NCBI GenBank assembly: GCA_032433595.1
Contig: JASWJB010000161.1
Location: 30,476 to 94,475, forward strand
Source: Conoideocrella luteorostrata
Lineage: Eukaryota > Ascomycota > Sordariomycetes > Hypocreales > Clavicipitaceae
Direction of reading: 5' to 3'
Length of the DNA stretch: 64,000 nucleotides
The position numbers were made by a program, and so were the translations under genes. Position 1 is the stretch's first letter. Each line of letters starts with the position of its first letter. This document shows positions 33,136 through 42,014 of this stretch, piece after piece. Under the pieces are notes generated by a model. That model saw only the letters and a program-made list of their open reading frames with translations. It had not been told where the DNA came from and did no database searches.

Positions 33136-34521
33136 GTGGCTGCACTAAGTACTTTGCGGTTATCCGCACGAACATATCAAGCATGTACGCCATGTGTACG
33201 AGGTAGCCCAGGCGCCTGCCGTGCAGCCAGGCGTCATTACGGCACAGTTACGTCTACCAGCACGCACAAGCCGCGTGAACCCGTACCTCGAGGTACCCCA
33301 ATAGATCCGTCACGGCGGCCGTGGTCGAATACAATAAATGCCCAGCCATCAGTAGCGAAGCCGCAACGAAGTCCCCAATTTTATGTGCCTTCTGTACTCC
33401 TTCCGCGGGACGCGGCGCAGTCGCCCACAGTGCACAAGATTCACATTCTTGGCGAGGATGAGAGGTCGAAATTCATTGCACACGCCTTGTCAAGCGTATA
33501 CGATTCGGTAGAGATGCTGGGGTGGAGAAGTAACTCCTCAAAGTACCGCAATATACAAAAGGCCCGCTCTGGCAATCGACGCACCGCGCCCAACGTCGAG
33601 GCGAATTTAGCTTTGCCTCGAGCCCTTGCCAAAGCAGACAGCTCTCATATTGATCAGCTTATAGTGACTGGGCATGGCCACGAAGCTGCAGAGGCGTTGG
33701 GGGCGGTCAAGGATCGAATCGACAACAACACCACCGTTTGTCTTATGAACGATGGACTGGGAATCCTTGAGGATGTCAGAAAGAAGATTTTCGAAGGGTC
33801 TGATGCCGCTCCAAGTTTCTTACTTGGCCACATGAACCACCGTTTAGCATTCAACAGGACGTACGATGCAGTCACCCAGCTTAAGCAAGGTCAAACCAAG
33901 CTGACCCTTGCTGAGGTGCCTCGAATGCGAGTAAAGGACATGCAGAAGGCTGAGTCGCGGACGAATTTCGTGAAAGCACTACAAGAGGTGAAGGACTTGA
34001 ATTCATCCTTTACTCCCTACGACCAGTGGCTACGGTTCAAGCTACCATCGGTCATTTTTGATTCAGTGGTCGAGCCGGTGTGTGTGCTGCTGGAAATGCC
34101 ATACCAAGGGCTGCTGCAAAACCCCGCCGCGCAACGGATGATGCACGGTCTGCTGTCGGAGATTATTACAGTGCTCGAAAACATGCCAGAGTTGGCAGGA
34201 TCAACAGTGATCAGGGACTACGTTCATAGTAAAGGCATTCGGAGATTTATGCACAGCAGAATTCTTGGCAAAAGATTACAGCCGAGCCAGCTGGCAAGAC
34301 GAATTGAGAATGGACTGCCAACGGACGTTGAATATCTCAACGGCTACTTCCTCCGGCGCGGTCAGAGACTAGGAGTTGATTTGCGGATGAATATGATGAT
34401 GCGGGATATGATCAAGGCAAAGCACTCTCAAGCGATTGAGAGGCTCAACTCGTTTATCCCGGTGGAAGAGACATCAGTGCCTAGCCATTCGGCGTTTAGA
34501 TATAGGACATCACCACGGTAG
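33136..34521 (+). CDS. mitochondrial PanE/ApbA-like (ketopantoate reductase family) protein
   Basis: The long frame gives 461 residues if read from a GTG at 33136. No ATG occurs in frame before residue 127 (33514), so the real start is probably in an unseen upstream exon. The N-terminus is rich in Arg, Ser and Ala (SARTYQACTPC, then RAARRHYGT), like a mitochondrial presequence. IHILGEDERSKFIAHAL sits where ketopantoate reductases have their NAD(P)-binding Gly motif, but the GxGxxG pattern is absent. Downstream are VTGHGHEAAEALGAVKDRI, then VCLMNDGLGILEDVR, and a helical C-domain (YDQWLRFKLPSVIFDSVVEPVCVLL). The fold family is likely PanE/ApbA, but with the degenerate motif it may be a non-enzymatic mitochondrial homologue of the type used in organelle gene expression. 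That last point is inference. Confidence 0.7.
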   Translation: MAALSTLRLSARTYQACTPCVRGSPGACRAARRHYGTVTSTSTHKPREPVPRGTPIDPSRRPWSNTINAQPSVAKPQRSPQFYVPSVLLPRDAAQSPTVHKIHILGEDERSKFIAHALSSVYDSVEMLGWRSNSSKYRNIQKARSGNRRTAPNVEANLALPRALAKADSSHIDQLIVTGHGHEAAEALGAVKDRIDNNTTVCLMNDGLGILEDVRKKIFEGSDAAPSFLLGHMNHRLAFNRTYDAVTQLKQGQTKLTLAEVPRMRVKDMQKAESRTNFVKALQEVKDLNSSFTPYDQWLRFKLPSVIFDSVVEPVCVLLEMPYQGLLQNPAAQRMMHGLLSEIITVLENMPELAGSTVIRDYVHSKGIRRFMHSRILGKRLQPSQLARRIENGLPTDVEYLNGYFLRRGQRLGVDLRMNMMMRDMIKAKHSQAIERLNSFIPVEETSVPSHSAFRYRTSPR

Positions 34522-34900
34522 ATGGCTGTACACTACTGTTATTAGTATTTTATAGAGTATTTAGTATAGCATTGGCGTGCATTATTATAGAAATATGAGT
34601 TGATTCAACTTTGCTAGAGACAGGATCCTGTCATGCGACTGTTTTTCTCTTTCTCTATTCATGAATCCCTCTACCGTACTGGAAATAAATCTGTCAGTAG
34701 AGCAAAGATGCCTATTCATCCAACCATTCATTTTCCACCGCCATTCATTTTGCTGTGTCGCGGTTGATGATCACTCATCTCATCATGGCTCACGTGATGA
34801 AAAAAGCACACCCTTTGCCCCTCCACTCGCGCAGACAAGCTCGCGACTGCCCCGCCGTCACCTTGGAGGCCCATTACGCTATACAAGCAAAATTGCGAAA

Positions 34901-35460
34901 ATGGATGATTCCGAGCTCGAACAGGTAACGCATGCAGAGCCTTGACACAGTTTCCCTCGTCTAATTGCCACCTTGCAGATCCGAAAAGCTCGTCTTGAGC
35001 AGCTCAAAGCTCAGTCTGGCTCCGGCGGCGGAGGCAGTGGCTCCCCAGGCAGCGGCGGCCAAGACCAAGAACGCCAGAAACAGTATGCACCATTCATTCA
35101 CTGCACGCATCGAGCAGTAGTTGCTTCCTCCACTCTTTCTTAACACTCTTGCTAACAATTCCGTTTGGCTGAATGTTTAGACAGCAAGATGAAGCTCGCC
35201 AACACATTCTGAACCAGATTCTTCACCCTGAGGCTGCCGATCGCCTTGGTCGGATCCGCCTCGTCAAGGAGCAGCGAGCGACTGACATCGAGAACCGACT
35301 CATCACGCTGGCGCAGACGGGGCAGCTGAGGCAGAAGGTCACGGAGACACAGCTGAAGGAGTTGCTGAATGCAATGGCGGACAGTAAGGAGGAGGAGAAG
35401 ATTGTGGTGAGCAGAAGGAAGGGGTGGGATGATGACGATGACGATTTGCTGGATTTGTAA
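34901..35460 (+). CDS. PDCD5: PDCD5-like DNA-binding protein
   Basis: Three exons, 34901-34924, 34979-35082 and 35181-35460, encode 135 residues. The introns are 54 and 98 nt with GTAACG and GTATGC donors. The protein starts MDDSELEQIRKARLEQLKAQ. It then has a Gly/Ser-rich linker (about residues 20-35), a Gln-rich helix, and the family core (ILHPEAADRLGRIRLV, then IENRLITLAQTGQLR, then ETQLKELLNAM). The acidic end, WDDDDDDLLDL, is also typical. Length and motif order match the archaeal/eukaryotic PDCD5 (TFAR19) family, a small three-helix-bundle protein linked to nuclear and chaperonin functions. The frame is intact and it is a core eukaryotic gene. It converges with COQ4. Confidence 0.92.
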
Positions 35461-35686
35461 GGGTTTGGGGTGATGAGTGATGGGTGATGTAAGGAGGAAG
35501 TGCGAATGTTGATATAACGATACGATACCATGGTTTTATGCTTTGTCAAGTATTTTAAAAGGGACTTGACAGACTAATTGGTTTGCGGCTGATGCACTGT
35601 CGTTGGTACTATTTGATACAAAATGTCTATGTGAACGACCTGTTTAATACATGTATTTTAAACGGTGAGAAGAGCGGCAGAATCTG

Positions 35687-36701
35687 TCACATGCCCTTGG
35701 ACTTGATCTCCCGCAACCTCTTCTTCTCGTCCCTCGCCCGCTTCCTTATGGCCCTCAAATCAGGAGGTTGCTCAATCCCCAGTTCCGCACGCAGCTCTCG
35801 CACATCCCGCTCCAACTGTTCCTCCCAAAAGACATTAATGATCTCTTTGCTCCTTGAGCCATTGCGCAACGCCCATGGAAGGTATATGCCCCAAAATCTC
35901 CTCCTCTCCTGCGGCTTCATGGTCGCAGCCGCGAACATGCTCAGCCCCGGCATCGGAAGGCAAGTATTGGCCCATTCGAAAGCCTTAAGGGCCACCTCGC
36001 CCTCCCGAACTATAGGCAGGCCGGTAATCGCATGATAAAAGTCGTGGCACTCCCTGTATCGCTGCATGACGTACGCGCACTCCTCGTCGTCGATGTAGCG
36101 AGTCTCGGAGCGCGTGTCTGGCGAGACGCCCTCGCGGTCAAGCCAGGAGACATAGGCGCGGCCGACGGAGTTTTCTGGCAGAGACCGGAGGTGTGTCATT
36201 GAGAGGGTTTGGGAGTTGATTCGGGGTCGGAGGCGGAGGATTCGACGGCCGGTCGGGTCGGCGAGCATGGCGTCGCGGAGGCGGTAGATGAAGTACGGTG
36301 TTGCGGTGGACTCTCCGACAGTGGCAATGAGATCTGGGGGTTTGAGATTGGAATCAACCCTTTTTGGACTTTTCAAAATAAAACAGAAGAGACATACCGG
36401 CGCGGTAAGGGTTGATCAATGCCATTGCGCTGGATCCAATGGCCATGCTAATGCGCTCGATCTTGGTGAGAGGCACATGGCCGGGATAGTTGGGCGGTGG
36501 ACGGTTGAGCACCGAGAACGGTCTGGCACAGCTCGCGCAGGTCAGGATGCGGACGGCACATCGTGAGGTAGCTACGGGTTGAGCCCGTTTGAGAGCGACA
36601 TCCATTCCGTAAGTGAAATTCGGGTGGCTGCCATGTGCAGGAAACTGAAACTGGCACAAATCGGGTGATGGCGATGGAGCTTTGGAGGACGGCAATTCCA
36701 T
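35687..36701 (-). CDS. COQ4: ubiquinone biosynthesis protein COQ4
   Basis: Exons are 36701-36398 and 36333-35687, with a 64-nt intron (GTATGT…CCCCAG) that recreates an Asp codon. The product is 316 residues. The sequence [15 protein letters not shown], then the HDFYH motif (198-202) with Glu214, gives the HDx2Hx11E metal-binding signature of COQ4. This protein works on the matrix face of the mitochondrial inner membrane in the coenzyme Q synthesis complex. [21 protein letters not shown] and the Lys/Arg-rich tail are also typical. Translation may begin at the second ATG (36605), since [19 protein letters not shown] makes a better mitochondrial presequence than the first 32 residues. The gene is tail to tail with the PDCD5 homologue (about 230 bp between stops). 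Confidence 0.94.
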
Positions 36702-37976
36702 AAATTAGTTCGCTTTAGCTCAGTCCTCGACACAGCCCTGACAGCTCCCTTGCTACTCTAGTTAGTGGAACCATCGTCGGCAGCTATCCGCTATCAGTTT
36801 AGGTGCCCGCGGCCACAGGTGGGGGGCATCTTTACTGACGTGTTTCCAGCCGCACAACATTTTGTTTATCGTCTGTTTTCGACTGGTAAATATTATTTAC
36901 TCCACACACTTTGTTATGTTTGGCACATTCGATGGTAGGCGAGCGGCGACCATGGGGGTGATTAAAGAGATGCCCTGTATCGACTATACAAAGAGAGCCG
37001 TGGAATGCGGGATTGAGGTGGATTGGTGAGGGACTCTGAGATTCACTGCATAGACAGCTATGGCAGGACGTCAGGGAATTTTACGAGGCTGCAAAAACAA
37101 ACTGTTTTGTTTTGGACAATATTGGCAACTAGGTGGTTTTACAACTGCCTGCTCTTTTACGGAACGGCATTATGTTCTTGAGCATCTATGTATGTGGCTT
37201 GGACGAAAGTTGCTGACTACCTAGTCTGCGAAATCGGAGGATGGGTTAGTTAGCGGACTGGACCAAGCTGTACCTTGCCTTTGCCTTCTTCCTTCCTTCT
37301 TCGTTTCATTCATTCACTCATCTATTCATTCATTCACCCATCCATCCATTCACCCATCCATCCATTCACCCATCCATTCACCCATTCAACCATCCATCCA
37401 TCCATTCACCCATCCATCCATTCATTCACCCATCCATCCATCCATTCACCCATCTATCCAGCCTTCCTTCATAGCTTTGTTCCTGATTGCACAGATCTGC
37501 TCACGGGTCCAGCTAGTGTTGTGATGAGCACAATACGGTAACACACCCACATTGGGTGCACAACTGACTTCCGTTGCGGTTGAATCCAATTTGTGGAGTA
37601 GAGATAGTTGGTGAACGCAAGTTGTCAAGTGGTAAAACTAAGCTGATAGATGGTGAACCTAATTTACCAGTGTGTCTTGGGGCAACAGAGTATAAAGTTT
37701 AAATACATATAATATTGCTAGCTAATTAAATTAAAAATATATTTAAATATTTTCTTTAGTATTTTTTCAACTTTTTTTTATCTTCTGCTTCCTTATCTAT
37801 CTTCTTGCTACCTATACTTGTTTTTTCCCTCCTCTTAACATATACATTACTAACTACCCGGCCAATGCGTTCCTTCCAGCCCCCAGTGCCGATTAACAGT
37901 CTGCAGCAGTGCTACCCACTAACTAGCGGCCACGCATATCCGTTGCCGCGTTAGTACGGTGCGCTGCACAATGATT
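36702..37976. other. intergenic stretch with tetranucleotide repeat
   Basis: Nothing coding is supported. It holds the CATT/CATC array and an AT-rich tract near 37690-37800 just outside the mosaic block. Confidence 0.5.
37307..37460. repeat. (CATT/CATC)n tetranucleotide repeat
   Basis: An imperfect array of CATT, CATC and CACC units covers about 150 bp. The His/Ser/Ile-rich frame across it is a by-product. Confidence 0.9.
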
Positions 37977-38049
37977 AACAACAATACAGTAAACAGCAAC
38001 AAATAAACAATAAGGTCCGTGCCTGCGCTCGTGACCGTGTTCGCCGCAG
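37977..38049 (+). repeat. left inverted repeat of the mosaic block
   Basis: AACAGCAACAA, then TGCGCTCGTGACCGTGTTCGCCGCAG. The partner at 43635-43703 is in inverted orientation with a few substitutions and small gaps. Confidence 0.7.
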
Positions 38050-38310
38050 ATTCACTGCATCGTCAAAGTCAAATTCTGATTCGATCAGAGTTTGCGTGCA
38101 GTGAGTATAAATTGAGAGGAATCCCCCAAATTACAATCATAACTTTCATCACTGCCAAGAACAACTTATCCAATTCCACACTCACTCAAAAAACCAACCA
38201 CAATCGATAATCCACAATCCACAAATTTATCTCAAGCAACGGCCCATCCACCTAATAGGTATGGCACACTTCACAGGCTAATTAGTATGGCTGCTAATGT
38301 GATTTCAGTA

Positions 38311-39258
38311 GCACAATAGCCAAGCGGGACATCAAGCCAACTGCTCTAACACAGTTGAAGGCCTTTAGCTAAGAGACCGATGGTCCTATACTACAGGCCA
38401 AGGCCGCCAAGCTTCACGAAAAGTTCAATGAGATCAGGGGTGCAACGAACCCAAAGCCCAAGGAGGAGGTTATCAAGCTAATGCAAACCGCTTTTCGTCT
38501 CCTGCTCAGGAGGGGAGAAGTACACTATCAACATGGACAAGCCATATCATCAAGTGGCTCTCGTGGATCTTAATGTTACTATTGACCCCTTTTATGGTAA
38601 ATACACCTTACGAAATCCTGACATCTCAACCCTTGTATGCATTTACTACTCCGGCCACGGCGTTATGAAGCAACATCTCTGGTTACAGTAATGCAAACCA
38701 ATACCTGAGTTGGAATGACGCATTTGACGGCGCCAAGTTCCAGTACATCATTCTAGACGGGGCCCATGTAGCTCATCGTGTCAACGGAACCCTGAACCAA
38801 ATGCTCGGAACGTTCAAATGGGAGCAGCTTGTCTAGGTGACGGGCACCCCAATCCTCTCGAGCCTCGAGGATATACTGAGCTTCTGCAATACACACGTTT
38901 CCGCCTACATTCCCAACCAGTACGCAACGTCTCCAGCGGCTTTACCATCACGCGAGGAGGTTTTGGCATCTCGTTTTTTGCAACCACACGGCGCACTCAA
39001 TGGAACTGTGGCTAGTTGCCTTTCTGCCATTGGACGTGCTGATTTACAACAAATCATAACCGTACCCACTGACGGAATGGCTGGAACAAATGACGTCTTG
39101 GTACGCAAACACGCCAAATCCATCAGAACGTTGGGAAAGGAGGTCGATTGCTGTGCGTCCGGACTCGCTGGCCTCAACCAGAACATCGAATTGCTTGGTG
39201 CTTCAGCTTGGGATCTACAACCCCCGCGAGTCCCCAGTTGTCCTTCACCCGCGCGTTA
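38311..39258 (+). pseudogene. caspase-like relic with a shared C-terminal module
   Basis: The coding remnant runs over several frames. The first segment (about 38320-38515) reads ETDGPILQAKAAKLHEKF. A frame change leads to GEKYTINMDKPYHQVAL, then DISTLVCIYYSGHG (38620-38661), resembling the His-Gly end of a caspase/metacaspase p20 block. After a stop and shift it reads NQYLSWNDAFDGAKFQYIIL (ending near 38750), the position where caspases have ILDxxHA; the expected Cys is replaced (DGAH). One TAG at about 38834 is followed by a clean frame to 39258 with the module LPSREEVLASRFLQP (38942-39055). The caspase assignment rests on two short motifs. It is certainly not functional as written. Confidence 0.5.
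38942..39055 (+). repeat. module 'LPSxEEVLASRFLQP', copy A
   Basis: This segment encodes LPSREEVLASRFLQPHGALN, then ASCL and RADLQQ. The same module appears at 43158-43268 with LPSHEEVLASRFLQPYG. Conservation is at both protein and nucleotide level. Confidence 0.85.
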
Positions 39259-39985
39259 GGAGGTGATGTTTCGCCTGGAAACGTTGCCGCACCAACCAAT
39301 CGCACGGTTTTAACAGTCGAACTACCTCAAGTGCTGGACCAGCAGATGAAAGACTCTTACAAATTATACTTAAGCGACGATGCTGCCAACGACAACGCCA
39401 ATAACAACGCTAACGGTAACACCGACAACTTGGAAGGTCTATGCCTATACTTAAACCAGCTGATGAGGGTGTTGCACCCGCCCTAATCCATCGCACTGAG
39501 AAGACCCCGGCGCCGCCATGCCCTCAGGTTGCCCCTGCGCCAGATCTTGAAGTGTGATACTACTACATCTACTACTGTTGCGTTCGTTCTACCCATCGAG
39601 ATCTGGCTGGCATTACCAGAAAACCAAGTCTACACCTTCTATTGACTACCACTATAAGTGGTCTGTGGCACATCATCATCAATTCAAGACGTTTTCCCCC
39701 GAGTTCAGGAAGTATATCTTTGTCGGGAGCTTTGCTTTGCTGCCACGCCGTCACCAGCATCAAAACGGTCCAAGACGGCCAGGGCATCAGCGACACCAGC
39801 GCCAAAAACAAAAGCACTGACGCTGCAACAAAAATTTGGCGGCACTATAAAAGAAAGGGTGAAAAAGGCAGCGGAGAAGAAGGAAGCTGCGGGCACAAGC
39901 TCTACCGGCCCACAACGAGGACGAATGAGGTCAACAGGAATACGGGATTTGATCACTTGGTGAGGAATTTGGACTGGTTGAGACT
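39259..39985 (+). pseudogene. decayed downstream coding sequence with basic tail
   Basis: Frames here read RTVLTVELPQVLDQQMKDSY, an Asn/Asp-rich stretch (about 39380-39430), then after a shift HRTEKTPAPPCPQVAPAPDL. Finally, at about 39730-39963, comes PASKRSKTARASATPAPKTK and a Lys/Glu-rich helix (KERVKKAAEKKEAAG). The last part looks like a nuclear, DNA- or RNA-binding tail. Stops and shifts separate the pieces. I infer the decayed C-terminal end of the gene to the left. Confidence 0.4.
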
Positions 39986-39989
39986 GATT

Positions 39990-40215
39990 ATGCCGCCAAT
40001 CTATTGAGGCCACGTTTGATTAAAGAATTTGGTTTGGTTGAGAATGGATTTCGCCGCGATAATGGATGGATTCCATTGAGGCTACGTTGAATTTGTTCAA
40101 GAATGGATTTTGCCGCGATAATGGATGGATTCCATTGAGGCCGCGTTGAGCTTGGTTCATCAATGTTGCCGCGATAATAGAACCAATCTATTGAGGCTAA
40201 GTTTTGCTTTGTTTA
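39990..40215. repeat. ~57-bp minisatellite (GCCGCGATAATGGATGG…)
   Basis: Four imperfect units begin near 39990, 40054, 40110 and 40167, each with GCCGC(G/C)ATAAT, a small inverted pair (for example AATGGATGGATTCCATT) and TTGAGGC. A fifth, separated unit lies at 40486-40525. Confidence 0.8.
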
Positions 40216-40631
40216 TTTGCATTTTGCAGTGGTAGTAACACCACTTTATCCCCGACGAGATTGCCTATCATGATTGGGTTGCTTTATTGAAGTGCGCAGT
40301 AGCTCGATGATTACCGAGCAAGCTTTCAGATCATTTGATCTTACTATAAGTAAGGTCTCTACGAATTACGGAAGGTCTCTTTAAATAAAGCAGCACCGGG
40401 GATCCACGTTTTGAACGGACAAGAATGAATGATATCGCGCTGGAATTTGCTTGCATGACGGAAAGGTCGGATTGGGGACAATCTCGCCGCGATAATAGAT
40501 GAAATCTATTGAGGCTGAATCCTGCGTTTGTTTGCTTTTATTTCTTGCAGACGTTTGTTTTTTTTTTTTTTGCAGATTGTTTATTGTGGTCACAACACCA
40601 CCTACTTGCCAGAGGCCAGAATTGACGATGC

Positions 40632-41020
40632 GTGTGCCGAAGCCAATTAGGGGTGTGGTATATGAATATAACCCCCACGGCCGAAGGCACGCTCCAAATC
40701 TCACTTCTGCACCCTCCCCGCGCAAATTGGCCACCACCAAATCCAGCCTTTCCCGGCCCAGACCAGCTTCCCGCCGCCAATTTTAAATCCTACCGATACG
40801 GGGGGAAACCCATGGCCAATAAATGGACGGTACAGGACGCGCTCTACTGTTGCATGGTTGAATTCGCCAGTAGCGGTGCGGTATTAAACAAAAAGACTGG
40901 TATTATACCTGAAGATCCGCTCTACCAACTCTGGCGCGGTACCACCCGGATCATTACGAGCGAATATGAGCAGCGTATCAAGATAGCTATAACTAGCACA
41001 GGCTACCAAAGTCACTCACG
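40632..41020 (+). pseudogene. module 'YRYGGK…WTVQDALYCC' copy 0, truncated
   Basis: From about 40690 the frame reads HPPRANWPPPNPAFPGPDQL, then the module (40782-40973) with SYRYGGK, WTVQDALYCC, GAVLN and LYQLWRGTTRIITSEYEQ. After 40990 the similarity stops and the plus frame becomes noise, because the next ~240 bp are an inverted fragment coding on the other strand. I do not recognise the family. The Cys pair, Trp residues and Gly-rich turn are conserved between copies. Confidence 0.5.
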
Positions 41021-41029
41021 TATGGCCTG

Positions 41030-41265
41030 GTGTCGGCGCTATTGGATTGACGTGGCGTTGATTATGTTGATTTCCGCCATTAAAATGTCGAAACTGCGCT
41101 GAAGGGTCTTGGGGATCCATTCCTGGAGCTAAACCTTGCGGCCATGGCCCTGGTGCCCAATATTGTGGCTGATTAGGCCATGCCTGGTCTGGCTGGTGTT
41201 GATACCATCCTGGGTGAAAGTTTCCTCCAGGCGGGAATGGACCGAAACCATATGGATCACGTTGT
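41030..41265 (-). pseudogene. inverted Pro/Gln/Trp-rich coding fragment
   Basis: On the minus strand one frame reads DPYGFGPFPPGGNFHPGWYQ, then PNQPQYWAPGPWPQGLAPGM and QFRHFNGGNQHNQRHVNPIA before a stop. The composition (Pro, Gly, Gln, Trp, His) is clearly non-random, while the plus strand has only noise frames here. It interrupts the order of the neighbouring plus-strand modules, which indicates a local inversion or nested fragment. Confidence 0.5.
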
Positions 41266-41269
41266 TAGT

Positions 41270-41820
41270 TCTTTGCCTGGACCGCAGAAATACGCAGGGA
41301 AGACAGGGGCACCAATGAAACCACGACTCCTCCAGAGGATTCCAACGAAAATGATGATGACCCGCCCAATGATCCGTCTATTGACGATCTTCCGACCGAC
41401 CCCATTGAAGTTGATGATATTGACGAAGAAGGATCCGATGCCTACGACTCGTACGACGATACCGCTGACTTTAGAGAGGACTCCGACTCCGACAGGAATG
41501 ATTCCATGGACAACAACAAGGTGAATTTCTCCAACACAACGGCAAGATTTGGTAAACCAACTGCTAGATCCAGCAATCGAGAAAACCCCACGGGGACAGT
41601 GGGTGGGAAAAGCCACCGCGAACACAAAAGATACATAGACTCAATCATGCTTGAGTTTCCTACCAATCCTAACGATAAACTCTTCAGATCCTACAGATAT
41701 GGAGGGAAAAAAAAAAAGACAAACGCATGGACAGTGCAAGATGCACTTTACTGTTGCACCGTCGAATCCTCCTGCAACGGAGCCATATTGGACGACAAAG
41801 CAGCCAATGTCGCAAGGTAA
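41270..41820 (+). pseudogene. module copy 1 with acidic N-terminal part
   Basis: One frame runs from about 41285 to the stop at 41820. It opens with an acidic stretch (DLPTDPIEVDDIDEEGSDAY), then NTTARFGKPTA, NPTGTVGGKSHREHKRYI and the module (41683-41817) with SYRYGGK, WTVQDALYCC and GAIL. It lacks the LWRGTTRI end seen in the other copies and stops soon after, so it is truncated. An internal ATG (41506) starts 104 codons, but the homologous frame is longer. Confidence 0.5.
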
Positions 41821-42014
41821 CCGTTTAACCGGCAGCGAGATCCTTTAACCAGGCTTCTCCGACATTTAGTGAAACGAACCTCCCCTGTGCATCACCTTCA
41901 CATTGCACACGTTAAACCTTCGCCGCCAAAATTAGCATTCGTGTTACATTTTCGCCGCTATATTCAACCTTTCGCCGACAAGATCCGCTTTTCGCCGCCA
42001 AATTTGGGGTCTAC

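Noticed and set aside
37307..37460. Regular short repeats as a CRISPR-like array
   Set aside because: A tetranucleotide microsatellite without spacers, in a eukaryotic context.
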